Source: CAVSWT01 sp963777515 (GTDB lineage Bacteria; Bacteroidota; Ignavibacteria; Ignavibacteriales; Ignavibacteriaceae). Taken from it: DNA of 64,000 nucleotides. Positions within the stretch are counted from its first letter, which is position 1, and every line of letters begins with the position of its first letter. The notes beneath the pieces were generated by a model, which saw nothing but the letters and a program-made list of their open reading frames with translations, ran no database searches and was not told the DNA's origin. The translations under genes were made by a program, and so were the position numbers. Positions 53,850 through 62,435 of the stretch are shown piece after piece. The stretch is taken from NCBI GenBank assembly GCA_963777515.1, contig CAVZQU010000019.1, positions 186,001-250,000 on the forward strand, in the 5' to 3' direction.

Positions 53850-55760
53850 TTAAAACAATCTTTTTTCTAAAATAAGTTGATTTCTATTATCAGTCTCTTT
53901 GGTGTAACTAACTTTGTCCATTATACCTTTAACCAATGCGAGCCCTAAACCGCCTATCTTTCTATCCTCTAAATCTGAATCGATATTAGGAATCTCTACT
54001 TCATCTGGTGGAAAATACTTACCAAAATCGAATATCTTTAAGATTGCAAAATCTTTCTCAATACTTATTTCAATTTCTATTGTGCCTGTTTCTTGTCCGG
54101 CATAACCGTATTTAATTATATTTGTACAAATTTCTTCTGCCGCAAGTTTAAATGAAAAGGCAATATCTGAATTAAATTTACAGTGTGTTGAAATAGTTTC
54201 AACAAAATCACGTAACTCTTTAAGATTATTTAAATTAGCTTCGCGGATTATCGAATGTTTAACTTCTTCAGTGGAAAATTTTCTTCTTATAGTTAATTGA
54301 GTGATATCGTCGTATTGATCTTGCAAACCAATATGATTTTTCAACATTGAATTTAAACTGAATAACATGCTTAAGCCTGATGTCCACGGATGTCTAATTG
54401 CTTTTATCAATGATTCCTCACTAAACATTTCGCCGTTAACATTTTTTGCATCAGTTGTTCCATCTGTAAAAATAAATAAAATATCCCCTTTATCTAATTT
54501 TACTGATTTAACTTCATAATCCATATCCGGGAACATTCCTATTACAGGGCCTGTAGGTAAAAGTCTGCTGATAATTTTACCTTTATCATTAATAATAAAG
54601 GGCGCATCAAGTCCCCCATTAATATAAGATATGTCATAGTTATCAGGATCCAGAATGCCAATAAAAATTGAGGCAAACATGTTTGCACTTTGATGTGTTT
54701 CAGCAATATAATTATTCGTTTTCAATATTATATTTTTTAAATACATTTGTAAATTACTAACTTCATTAGTAATAGTACTGAATGCACGTAATAAGCTCCT
54801 GAATAAAACCATAAATAAAGCAGCTCCAACACCTTTATCGCAAACATCTGCAATTACGAATGCAGTATATTTTGAATCACCAATATTAAATACATCATAA
54901 AAATCACCGGAGACTTGTCGAGCAGCTTTAAAGTGAGTAAATATTTCCCATCCTTTTATCTCTTTAATTTTATCCGGGAAAAATCCGGCCTGAATTTCTT
55001 TCCCGATTTCCAAATCATTTGAAACAATATTCAGAGCTTTTTCAGTTTTAGAATATTGTTTTGCATTTTTCATAGAATTTGAAATCTTCTCTGCAACAGT
55101 TTTAGCCAGTTCAATTTCATTTTGGTTAAAATTATAATCCATTTCATTTGCTGTCATTATAACAGTACCAATAGCTTGTAATTGAGAAATGATAGGCACA
55201 ACTAAGACGTGATGTAAAATTTCATTCTGCTTTCCTTTAGAAATTTTATTCTGCCCAGAATTAATAATTATTTTTTCTATCTGAAGTGTTTGCTTAGATT
55301 CAATAGCTTTTTCAATGTTTATATTTTCTTTTAAATCTATTTCCATTTCAAGAGAAATATTTTCGTTTTCGTAGATAGTATGAAATGCAACTACATTAAG
55401 TTTCTCTCTATTTTCGTCCAACATGGCTACAAAAGCATTTTTTATATGAAATATTATTGTCAGTTCTTTACAAGCACTTTTAAGTACGTCATCTACGTTA
55501 AGAGATAAATTTACTTTTTCCGTTAATTGATTAATACTTCCCAATTCAATAGCTCTATCCATGAGCATTATATTTATCTTATTTATGTCCTGTGTTTTTT
55601 CTTCAACCTTCTCTCTTAATTCTTGTTTCGATTTAGTTAAAGCTTCTTTTAGCTCCTCCTTTAATTTATAATTTTCATTTTTAAGCTTTTTGACAATTTT
55701 AAAAATTAAAATAATAGAAACTATCAGAAGGATGAAAAATACTATTAATAAAAAGTTCAT
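53850..55760 (-). CDS. GAF-SpoIIE phosphatase fused to RsbW-like kinase domain
   Basis: The 636-residue protein has an N-terminal membrane helix (3-23), a coiled coil (25-65) and a GAF domain (about 80-235). A PP2C-like SpoIIE phosphatase follows (about 265-490), with metal ligands in VSGDFYDVF (Asp286), IADVCDKG and FTDGTTD (Asp433). The C-terminal HATPase_c domain is of the RsbW/SpoIIAB type (about 505-630; AAEEICTNIIKYG, GGLGLALVKGI). One chain thus carries both the phosphatase that activates and the kinase that inactivates a STAS partner. That partner is encoded next to it. Confidence 0.92.
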   Translation of the reverse strand: MNFLLIVFFILLIVSIILIFKIVKKLKNENYKLKEELKEALTKSKQELREKVEEKTQDINKINIMLMDRAIELGSINQLTEKVNLSLNVDDVLKSACKELTIIFHIKNAFVAMLDENREKLNVVAFHTIYENENISLEMEIDLKENINIEKAIESKQTLQIEKIIINSGQNKISKGKQNEILHHVLVVPIISQLQAIGTVIMTANEMDYNFNQNEIELAKTVAEKISNSMKNAKQYSKTEKALNIVSNDLEIGKEIQAGFFPDKIKEIKGWEIFTHFKAARQVSGDFYDVFNIGDSKYTAFVIADVCDKGVGAALFMVLFRSLLRAFSTITNEVSNLQMYLKNIILKTNNYIAETHQSANMFASIFIGILDPDNYDISYINGGLDAPFIINDKGKIISRLLPTGPVIGMFPDMDYEVKSVKLDKGDILFIFTDGTTDAKNVNGEMFSEESLIKAIRHPWTSGLSMLFSLNSMLKNHIGLQDQYDDITQLTIRRKFSTEEVKHSIIREANLNNLKELRDFVETISTHCKFNSDIAFSFKLAAEEICTNIIKYGYAGQETGTIEIEISIEKDFAILKIFDFGKYFPPDEVEIPNIDSDLEDRKIGGLGLALVKGIMDKVSYTKETDNRNQLILEKRLF

Positions 55761-56026
55761 CAGTTAATGATATTTTTTGAAATATACTTATTGATTTAAA
55801 TTTTAAATTATTTTTTATTATTGAAGATAATATATGGTGTTGTTATAAATGGACCAGGATTGTATCTAATTTAATAATTCTTTGTATAAAAACGCTAAAG
55901 ATTGTATTTACTCGAGAGCATTTTAGTTAATCAACTTTATTTTTAGAAATGCATTACAAACACACTGAAATGCTAATAAAAGCTTAAAAGATACAATCTA
56001 CTTAAAATATTTTTAGATTTTAGTAG

Positions 56027-56114
56027 CGGAGAGACAGGGATTCGAACCCTGGGTCCGAAAAAATCGGACAACGGTTTTCGAGACCGCCCCATTCAACCAC
56101 TCTGGCATCTCTCC
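56027..56114 (-). tRNA. tRNA-Ser(CGA)
   Basis: The cloverleaf has the acceptor GGAGAGA/TCTCTCC, discriminator G, anticodon loop CTCGAAA (anticodon CGA) and a long variable arm (GTCCGATTTTTTCGGAC). The T-loop is GGTTCGAATCC. The long arm and discriminator G are serine identity features. CCA is not encoded. Confidence 0.96.
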
Positions 56115-56280
56115 TAAATTTCCTAACACAAATATAAAATAACAAGAACAATTAGCATAATTCATTTCCTCAAAATGATATTTTCAAAGTAAAATACTCT
56201 CAATTAATTTTTATGATGGAGATTATTTCCCAATTTTTGTAAAGAAGGATCAAATATTTATATTTGCATCACTTTTTATT

Positions 56281-56367
56281 GGAAAGGTGCAGGAGTGGTT
56301 TAACTGGCACGCCTGGAAAGCGTGTGTACCTTCACGGGTACCGAGGGTTCGAATCCCTCCCTTTCCG
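56281..56367 (+). tRNA. tRNA-Ser(GGA)
   Basis: The plus strand folds with acceptor GGAAAGG/CCTTTCC, discriminator G, anticodon loop CTGGAAA (anticodon GGA), long variable arm (GTACCTTCACGGGTAC) and T-loop GGTTCGAATCC. It is divergent from tRNA-Ser(CGA), 166 bp away. CCA is not encoded. Confidence 0.96.
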
Positions 56368-56486
56368 CATTCGTTTAAATATTTATCTCTCTTCAAATTT
56401 TTCATTTCGATGTTTTCCATTATGCTTCTTTCATTATTTAAAAGTATATATTAAATTGGCAGTTCAAAAAATAAGGTGGAAATCAA

Positions 56487-57779
56487 ATGCAAGAAAAACG
56501 GACCTCCTTCCCTGCTGTATTTTGGATAGCTAACTCAATTGAAATTATTGAACGTTTCTCCTATTACGGAATCTACATGGGTTTCGGAATTTATATGGAG
56601 TATCTCGGATATACAAAAAGCCAGCTTGGGATTGTACAAAGTATTTTTCTATTATTTTCTTACATAATACCTGTTTTCTCCGGTACCTTTGCCGATAGAT
56701 ACGGTTTTAAGAAAATGTTAATTGTCGCTTATCTAGCCTACTTACCTGCAATTCTTCTTTTATTGTTAACAAAATCATTCAGCGGAATTGCATTAACAAT
56801 GTTAACCATTGGTTTTGCAGCTGGAATTTTTAAGCCGCTTATTTCAGGAACAGTAAGGGTCGTTACAGACAAAACAAATAAAACACTCGGCTTTGGAATT
56901 TTTTATGCGATGGTGAACGTTGGTGCATCTTTTGGTCCAATTGTAGCCGGAAATTTAAGAGCGATTTCATGGAATTATGCTTTTATAGCTGCTGCAATAG
57001 GTATTGGAATTATGTTTTTGGTTACTATATTTTTCTATAAAGAACCCCCACGCGAAATTGAGGGAACAACATTAAAACAAAAACTGAAAGATATGGGAGT
57101 TGCTCTATCCGATTATAAATTTTTAATTTTTCTAATTCTTTTAGGAGTCTTTTTTTGGTTGCCATTCTGGGCCTTTTTCAATTTACTTGCAATTTATATA
57201 GATAAAAATTTAGATACTGTTAGTCTCTATTTGTCATTAAAATCAGTATTCGGAGCTGGATTTGCGGGGATATTTTCAGAAGCTAATGGCGATGGAACAA
57301 GAAAGGTGTTGGGAGAAACAATTGCAAACACAGGATATGTCATAATTTTATTTCAATTAATTATTTCAAGAATATTTGAAAAAAGGAGAGCTCTTCCCTC
57401 TTTTTTATTTGGTCTTTTTGTTGCCGGTATTAGCTTTTTGGTAATTGCTTTTGCACGGATTGGTCCATCAGAACTAATTTTTTTAGGAATATTTCTATTT
57501 GCGATAGGAGAAATGATTTCTTCACCAAGGATACAAGAATATATCACCTGGATTGCACCTAAAGAAAAAGCTGGACTATATATGGGATCAAATTTTTTAG
57601 CTACCGGATTAGGCGGTGTTTTAAGTGGAGTTGTTTATACTTCTCTATATGGTTATTTCAGAGAGATGGGAAATCCAGAATATGTTTGGTATGCCTTAGC
57701 GATAAACATATTTTTAGGAATTTTAGCTTTAACAATTTTTACTAAAACTTTAGGTGAGTTTAAAGAATTAGATACATAA
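56487..57779 (+). CDS. MFS transporter, peptide-transporter-like (POT)
   Basis: The 430-residue membrane protein has about twelve helices. The N-terminal segment WIANSIEIIERFSYYGIYMGF resembles the start of POT/PTR transporters, with the conserved E-x-x-E-R-F/Y. The loop FADRYGFKKMLI is the MFS motif. The second half shows FAIGEMISSPRIQEYITWIAPKEKAGLYMG. POT proteins import di- and tripeptides with protons; some relatives carry other solutes. It starts with ATG at 56487 after AAGGTGG and is followed by a strong terminator. Confidence 0.82.
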   Translation: MQEKRTSFPAVFWIANSIEIIERFSYYGIYMGFGIYMEYLGYTKSQLGIVQSIFLLFSYIIPVFSGTFADRYGFKKMLIVAYLAYLPAILLLLLTKSFSGIALTMLTIGFAAGIFKPLISGTVRVVTDKTNKTLGFGIFYAMVNVGASFGPIVAGNLRAISWNYAFIAAAIGIGIMFLVTIFFYKEPPREIEGTTLKQKLKDMGVALSDYKFLIFLILLGVFFWLPFWAFFNLLAIYIDKNLDTVSLYLSLKSVFGAGFAGIFSEANGDGTRKVLGETIANTGYVIILFQLIISRIFEKRRALPSFLFGLFVAGISFLVIAFARIGPSELIFLGIFLFAIGEMISSPRIQEYITWIAPKEKAGLYMGSNFLATGLGGVLSGVVYTSLYGYFREMGNPEYVWYALAINIFLGILALTIFTKTLGEFKELDT

Positions 57780-57821
57780 TTAGATATTGGAATTTTTTCT
57801 ATAAATTTTATTTCTTTATTT

Positions 57822-57857
57822 AAGCATTCCGACAAAATACACGGAATGCTTTTTTAA
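57822..57857 (+). terminator. Intrinsic terminator after MFS gene
   Basis: The perfect stem AAGCATTCCG/CGGAATGCTT has a ten-base A-rich loop and runs straight into a T-tract. It ends the MFS transcript. Confidence 0.92.
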
Positions 57858-57941
57858 TTTTAAATAGAAATATAAAGGGTAAAATAAATTTTTTGAATTA
57901 TAGAGTGATAATAAATCTATTCATCTTCTCCTTAAACAAAT

Positions 57942-58016
57942 CTCAGGTAATTTAACCGACATATCAGTAAACCCCCGATAGAGTCCCCCATCTTAAAAAA
58001 TTAGTTTTGTATTCGA
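57942..58016 (+). promoter_or_regulatory. Three-block element upstream of T9SS paralogue 1
   Basis: Block 1 is CTCAGGT (57942-57948), block 2 is TCAGTAAACCCCCGATAG (57964-57981) and block 3 is TTAGTTTTGTATTCGA (58001-58016). The same three blocks at nearly the same spacing lie upstream of the paralogous gene at 59565. The last block ends about 45 bp before the start codon. An operator, promoter or leader structure is inferred. Confidence 0.5.
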
Positions 58017-58061
58017 GGATCCAAATTAAATGTAAAGTGTGTTTTTACGTTGGAGTCTCAT

Positions 58062-59309
58062 ATGAAACAAATTTTAACAATAATTTCAATCATAATTTTA
58101 TTCAAACCTACAATCTATGCACAGTCTTCATATCTTATGGACTTAAGCAGTCCGCAGATAGTCGATGAAAAAACAATTGAATTCGATGTAAATTTAAGAA
58201 GTACTGAGCAGGATTTTATCTTGACTTCTTATCAATGTGCATTTAATATTGATTCGCAGTTTTTGAATGACACTTCATTTTGCTTTGAATATATCCCCTC
58301 TACCTCTCAACTAAGTAACGCTCCTCTATATGGAATTGGCTGCAATAAATTAGATGGAACAAGGAAAATTCATTTTGCATCAAGTGCCGGAGAAGATACT
58401 ATAACAACTCATCCAATTCGAGTTGGAAGGTTTGTGATAAAAAAATCTCCATCCGTTATTATTGATACATTGCATATCAATTGGGCTTTTGATGGAATTT
58501 ACAGGACAATACTTACAGGAGAAAATTTTCAAGAAATAACTGTCCCAACAGATCATAAAAGTTTAGCTTTTATAGAAGACACAACTAGTTTAAAAAATTT
58601 CCTACTACTTAATTCAGATGCAGGAGTTCTGGATGGTGATGTTCATCTCAAATCTAAAGAAGGTTCAAATTCCACTCAAGTAGTTTATTTTTTGAATACT
58701 TACAGCACTCTTACATTCATAGTAAATCTAGATAGAGCTGGAGAATGGTTTGCATGGGGAAGAATGTTTTTTGATACAACTAATGTACAAAATTCATTCT
58801 ATTTCCAAATTGATGGTGGAACAAAGTTAACTTTTGGTAATCATAATCAATTTGGTGACTGGCATTGGGAAGGAGCAGGATTAAAAAAATTGGATATTGG
58901 CAACTTGACTCAAGGTAAACACATAATAACTATTTACGGAAGGGAGCCATCTGAAACAGTTATGCTCGATCAAATATTATTAACTGCTGATAATAAATTA
59001 GTAGCCTCAGATGATTTATTCCAATTAACTAGCATAGCTAAAGTAAGAAATAATTGTAAAGTTTTTAGTTTATCACAGAATTATCCAAATCCATTTAATC
59101 CCTCTACAAATATTCAATATAGTTTAAATCAGACTTGTAATGTTAAACTTGAAATCTATAATCTACTTGGAGAAAAAGTAACTGAACTAAAAAATGAAGT
59201 TCAAAACTCAGGGATATATAAACTAAATTGGAATGCTACTAATTATTCAAGTGGCACTTATATATTAGCGCTATATGCGAAACCAACTAATAGTTCGGCA
59301 AGCTTTTAA
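58062..59309 (+). CDS. T9SS cargo protein with CBM-like domain; 3' end frameshifted
   Basis: I chose ATG 58062 because GGAG lies just before it; an in-frame TTG is at 58050. The 415 residues hold a signal peptide, an N-terminal cohesin-like beta domain (about 20-165) shared with the next gene, and a carbohydrate-binding-like domain (STLTFIVNLDRAGEWFAWGRM, SFYFQIDGG, GKHIITIYGREPSETVMLDQI). A T9SS sorting domain follows (NYPNPFNPSTNIQY). The frame stops at 59307-59309 inside a four-T run. One T fewer restores AGC TTT AAA GAT and the terminal KKMILLK, ending at 59340. Without this the sorting signal is truncated. Confidence 0.8.
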   Translation: MKQILTIISIIILFKPTIYAQSSYLMDLSSPQIVDEKTIEFDVNLRSTEQDFILTSYQCAFNIDSQFLNDTSFCFEYIPSTSQLSNAPLYGIGCNKLDGTRKIHFASSAGEDTITTHPIRVGRFVIKKSPSVIIDTLHINWAFDGIYRTILTGENFQEITVPTDHKSLAFIEDTTSLKNFLLLNSDAGVLDGDVHLKSKEGSNSTQVVYFLNTYSTLTFIVNLDRAGEWFAWGRMFFDTTNVQNSFYFQIDGGTKLTFGNHNQFGDWHWEGAGLKKLDIGNLTQGKHIITIYGREPSETVMLDQILLTADNKLVASDDLFQLTSIAKVRNNCKVFSLSQNYPNPFNPSTNIQYSLNQTCNVKLEIYNLLGEKVTELKNEVQNSGIYKLNWNATNYSSGTYILALYAKPTNSSASF

Positions 59310-59448
59310 AGATGCCAAAAAGATGATTTTATTAAAATAATTCAATAATGGGGTTAGCGCTTTTAAACAAAATTAGTTAATTAATACTAAGGACCTAAGT
59401 AAAGATTAAGTAAATTGTTCATTTTTAAGCTAAAACGCAATTATTTAC

Positions 59449-59525
59449 CTCAGGTTTATGGAAAGTTCATTTCAGGTACACCCCGATAGTTAGCCTTTCA
59501 AATTAATCTTAGTTTGACGTTCGAA
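59449..59525 (+). promoter_or_regulatory. Three-block element upstream of T9SS paralogue 2
   Basis: Block 1 is CTCAGGT (59449-59455), block 2 is TCAGGTACACCCCGATAG (59472-59489) and block 3 is TTAGTTTGACGTTCGA (59510-59525). Block 2 matches the first copy at 14 of 18 positions and block 3 at 12 of 16. Spacings agree to within one base pair. The last block ends about 40 bp before the GTG start. Confidence 0.5.
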
Positions 59526-59564
59526 TTGGAAGAAAATCTCTTCAAATTTTAATTGAGGAACAAA

Positions 59565-60413
59565 GTGAAGACATTAGATTTAGTTAGGAAGACTGGGCTA
59601 CTTACTGTTTTACTAAGTTTTTTTTGTAATACGTTTTCTCAAAATTATACAATATCAATTGAGAATGGACAAGAAATTAATTCGAAAAGATTTGAATTTG
59701 AGGTATATATAAAAAGTAATTCAGGGGAATTTGTTTTAGGGGCTTACCAAGCAGCGCTAAGTTTTAACCAGCAAATAATAAATAATGGACAAATGACTTT
59801 TGAATATGTTGCTGGAACTTCAGATTTGAAAAATATACCCGCATTTGGAATCGGAATGTTTTCGACAGATGGCGAAAAAGAATTGACTTTTGCCTCTAAC
59901 CCTGCTGGATCAGATACTATCCCAAATGTTAAAAAATGTATTGGAAAATTTTTAATCTCTAATTCAAATTCGTTTGGAAAATATAAACCCGAAGTTAAAT
60001 GGAATTTTGATGGTTATATAAATACGATAATTATAGAGTCAATAGCTACCGATATTACTAAATTGGCCGCGCCCATAAATTTAGAATACAATAGTGCCTT
60101 GATTTCAAATAGCGAAGAATCAGAAGGTCCAAAAAACTTTGAGTTGTATCAAAATTACCCTAACCCATTTAATCCCAGTACGAAGATTAGTTATTATATT
60201 CCAACAGAAAGTAATATTAAAATTCAGATTTATTCATTAATTGGTGAAAGAGTATTTGAAACGAATACAGAACAACAGAATGAGGGATTACATACATTTG
60301 TCTGGAATGGAGAAAATTTAGCTTCAGGTATATATATTCTAGCAATGAATGCTGATCCAATAAATGGAGCAAAAAAATATAATTCTGTAAAGAAAATGAC
60401 TTTGTTAAAATAG
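59565..60413 (+). CDS. T9SS cargo protein, paralogue of preceding gene
   Basis: I prefer the GTG at 59565, preceded by GAGGAA, over the in-frame TTG at 59553. The 282-residue product has a signal peptide ending near FCNTFSQ. An N-terminal domain is clearly related to that of the preceding gene: FEFEVYIKSNSGEFVLGAYQ, MTFEYVAGTSDL, LTFASNPAGSDTIPN and VKWNFDGY align with its FDVNLRSTEQDFILTSYQ, FCFEYIPSTSQL, IHFASSAGEDTI and INWAFDGI. It lacks the CBM-like insert. The sorting domain is complete: NYPNPFNPSTKISY, SGIYILAMN and VKKMTLLK. Probably cell-surface; function unknown. Confidence 0.85.
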   Translation: MKTLDLVRKTGLLTVLLSFFCNTFSQNYTISIENGQEINSKRFEFEVYIKSNSGEFVLGAYQAALSFNQQIINNGQMTFEYVAGTSDLKNIPAFGIGMFSTDGEKELTFASNPAGSDTIPNVKKCIGKFLISNSNSFGKYKPEVKWNFDGYINTIIIESIATDITKLAAPINLEYNSALISNSEESEGPKNFELYQNYPNPFNPSTKISYYIPTESNIKIQIYSLIGERVFETNTEQQNEGLHTFVWNGENLASGIYILAMNADPINGAKKYNSVKKMTLLK

Positions 60414-60425
60414 TCACTCGAGACG

Positions 60426-60478
60426 GTTAGAGATGATGTCCTTTTAGGGGAGTTGGATGTCATCTCTTAACTTTTTTT
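60426..60478 (+). terminator. Intrinsic terminator between convergent genes
   Basis: The long stem GTTAGAGATGATGTCC/GGATGTCATCTCTTAAC has small bulges and is followed by TTTTTTT. It ends the T9SS gene and meets the opposing membrane-protein gene. Confidence 0.85.
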
Positions 60479-60490
60479 ACAATATCTGAT

Positions 60491-61144
60491 CTAACGTTTT
60501 AAAACCAAAACTTTCAAATTATCAAAACAGAATTTTACAAAATATAAAGTCCAGGTAACCACTCCAAATAGTTTAAAGCTGGCTTCAAATACTTCTTCTT
60601 TACCTGAATTAATAAAATTTGCATCACTTAATAAATCCAAAATAACTGCTAATCCTAATAATATAAAAGCCAAAATTAATATTTTGTATTCAGAGCTCAG
60701 TATTATTTCTTTAAATCTATAGACAATATAAAGTATATAAAGAGCATATCCTAAGTAAACAAATGTATTTTGAACATGTAAAATAAGTCTAAAAGCTGTA
60801 TGTAATTGAAAATAATCATCGATAAATAATAAAAATGTGAGAATCGCAGAATAAAAAATAAACTTTGCTACTTGACTTGAATTTGAATAAACTTTAATCA
60901 CTAAATAACAAAAAAAGCATATACTCATACTTGCTGACCACATAATCACACGTATTTTCTGCAGGAAACCGGCATAAATAGGGATACCAAAATGTGATTC
61001 GGGATTTCTGCTGACATATTCAAAAGGAATTTTATAAGTGTTTAAGAGTATGATTATTGCAAATAATAATAATCCAACTCCTAAATAAGCTAGAAGTAAA
61101 ATATTAATTGTTGAAATTGATGGGGGATTAAATTTATTTTTCAT
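60491..61144 (-). CDS. Integral membrane protein of unknown function
   Basis: I do not recognise this 217-residue protein. It has about six hydrophobic helices (roughly residues 15-37, 65-85, 92-110, 120-143, 150-170 and 185-208). Charged and polar residues sit in or beside the membrane helices: FIDDYFQLH (D, D, H), then EEVFEASFKLFGVVTW (E, E, E, K). Such a D/H...E/K arrangement often marks membrane-embedded enzymes or ion carriers. I cannot assign a family. It lies between a T9SS cargo gene and a dolichol-phosphate-type glycosyltransferase, so a role in envelope or glycan chemistry is possible. Confidence 0.6.
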   Translation of the reverse strand: MKNKFNPPSISTINILLLAYLGVGLLLFAIIILLNTYKIPFEYVSRNPESHFGIPIYAGFLQKIRVIMWSASMSICFFCYLVIKVYSNSSQVAKFIFYSAILTFLLFIDDYFQLHTAFRLILHVQNTFVYLGYALYILYIVYRFKEIILSSEYKILILAFILLGLAVILDLLSDANFINSGKEEVFEASFKLFGVVTWTLYFVKFCFDNLKVLVLKR

Positions 61145-61370
61145 TTGGTTTTTGAAAATGAATTTATAATGTTTTAGACAAATTATTTAAAAAAACTTTT
61201 TTAAGAAATCAAGTAAGACTTTCGTTGAAGTTGTAAAAGAATTGAAGAGGGTGTGATTATTTGAAAAGGATTTTTAGAATATAGCATAGGTTAATTTAAC
61301 CTAACTTTGAAAATTAATAATTTACTAAAGCAGAAGAACTTTAAGGCTGTTCATCTATATAATTCAATTT

Positions 61371-62435
61371 TTAATTTTCTTCTTTCTCTATTTCATGTTT
61401 ATAGATACTAGTATTTAGATGAAAAAGTTCTTCAAAATATCTTTTACTTTGAAGCGAAAGAAATCCAAGGCTTAAAAATTGGAGTGCAATAATTAGGGTA
61501 ATACCGCCAACTATAAATGCCTGGGGACTTTGTTTAAAAACTTGTGAAACAGCAAGTGTAAATCTCTCGTCAAAATATTGCCCAATTGTTTGTACGTGTG
61601 GATAAACAGAGATAGTATTAATAAATATCCAACCAATTACGTATAATGCAATTAACAAAAGCACGAGTCCGACAATAATAAAAAATATGTAGGGTCGAAA
61701 TATAAAACCAGACATAAACCCAGACATTATACCTCTTATCATTTTAATACTTGATCTTCTTTTAGCACCTTTCTTTTTATTAAAACCCCAATTTAAATGA
61801 GCAGGTATTTCTATAATCCGCGCTCTCAGCAATAAAGATTTATAAATTATTTCTGGATTAATTTCTGTATCTCTCGCTTTTAGATTCAAGTATTTAAGAT
61901 ATTTTCTTTCATAAGCACGTACCATACCAGTGAAAGTTTGAATTTTTTCGCGAACAATTATTGAAAGAAATTTATTAACTATCTTACTTAATTGTTTTCT
62001 TATAAATGGAACGTTCGTTACTTTCCCACCCTTCATATAGGGCGAAGCTATTACAACTTGTGCTTCAGTATCGACAATAGTATCAAGCAATCTTTTAATA
62101 TGATCTGGAGAATAACTTAGGTCAATATCTAAAGGAATTATATAATCACCTTTAGCATGCTTAAAACCAGTACGTAATGCATGTCCCAAAAACAAATTTA
62201 TTTTATGGTTATAAACCGAAACATTTTTTCTTGTTTTGGCAAAATTCTCTGCAATTTCTTTTGTATTATCGCTACTTCCGTCATTCACAAAAATTACTTC
62301 CCAATCATATTTGTTTTCTAATGTTTCCATATAATCACATATAATCCCAAGATTTTTATCAATTATAGAAGCTTCATTAAAACCAGGAACTAATATGGAA
62401 ACTGATGGTTTAACTGAAATAGTTGTTTTACTCAT
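61371..62435 (-). CDS. Family 2 glycosyltransferase, polyprenyl-phosphate type
   Basis: The 354-residue protein starts with a GT-A domain (about 10-235): ILVPGFNEASII, FVNDGSSDNT, RTGFKHAKGDYIIPLDIDLSYSP (DID at 103-105). Two C-terminal membrane helices follow (about 247-275 and 310-335). This is the layout of DPM1/polyprenyl-phosphate mannosyl- or glucosyltransferase-like enzymes. They move a sugar onto undecaprenyl phosphate. It is encoded 570 bp from the polysaccharide deacetylase gene on the same strand. Donor sugar is not predictable. Confidence 0.85.
   Translation of the reverse strand: MSKTTISVKPSVSILVPGFNEASIIDKNLGIICDYMETLENKYDWEVIFVNDGSSDNTKEIAENFAKTRKNVSVYNHKINLFLGHALRTGFKHAKGDYIIPLDIDLSYSPDHIKRLLDTIVDTEAQVVIASPYMKGGKVTNVPFIRKQLSKIVNKFLSIIVREKIQTFTGMVRAYERKYLKYLNLKARDTEINPEIIYKSLLLRARIIEIPAHLNWGFNKKKGAKRRSSIKMIRGIMSGFMSGFIFRPYIFFIIVGLVLLLIALYVIGWIFINTISVYPHVQTIGQYFDERFTLAVSQVFKQSPQAFIVGGITLIIALQFLSLGFLSLQSKRYFEELFHLNTSIYKHEIEKEEN

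Noticed and set aside
56264..56533. Open frame of 89 codons across tRNA-Ser(GGA)
   Set aside because: It runs through the tRNA and its start has no ribosome site. The second half overlaps the start of the MFS gene in another frame.
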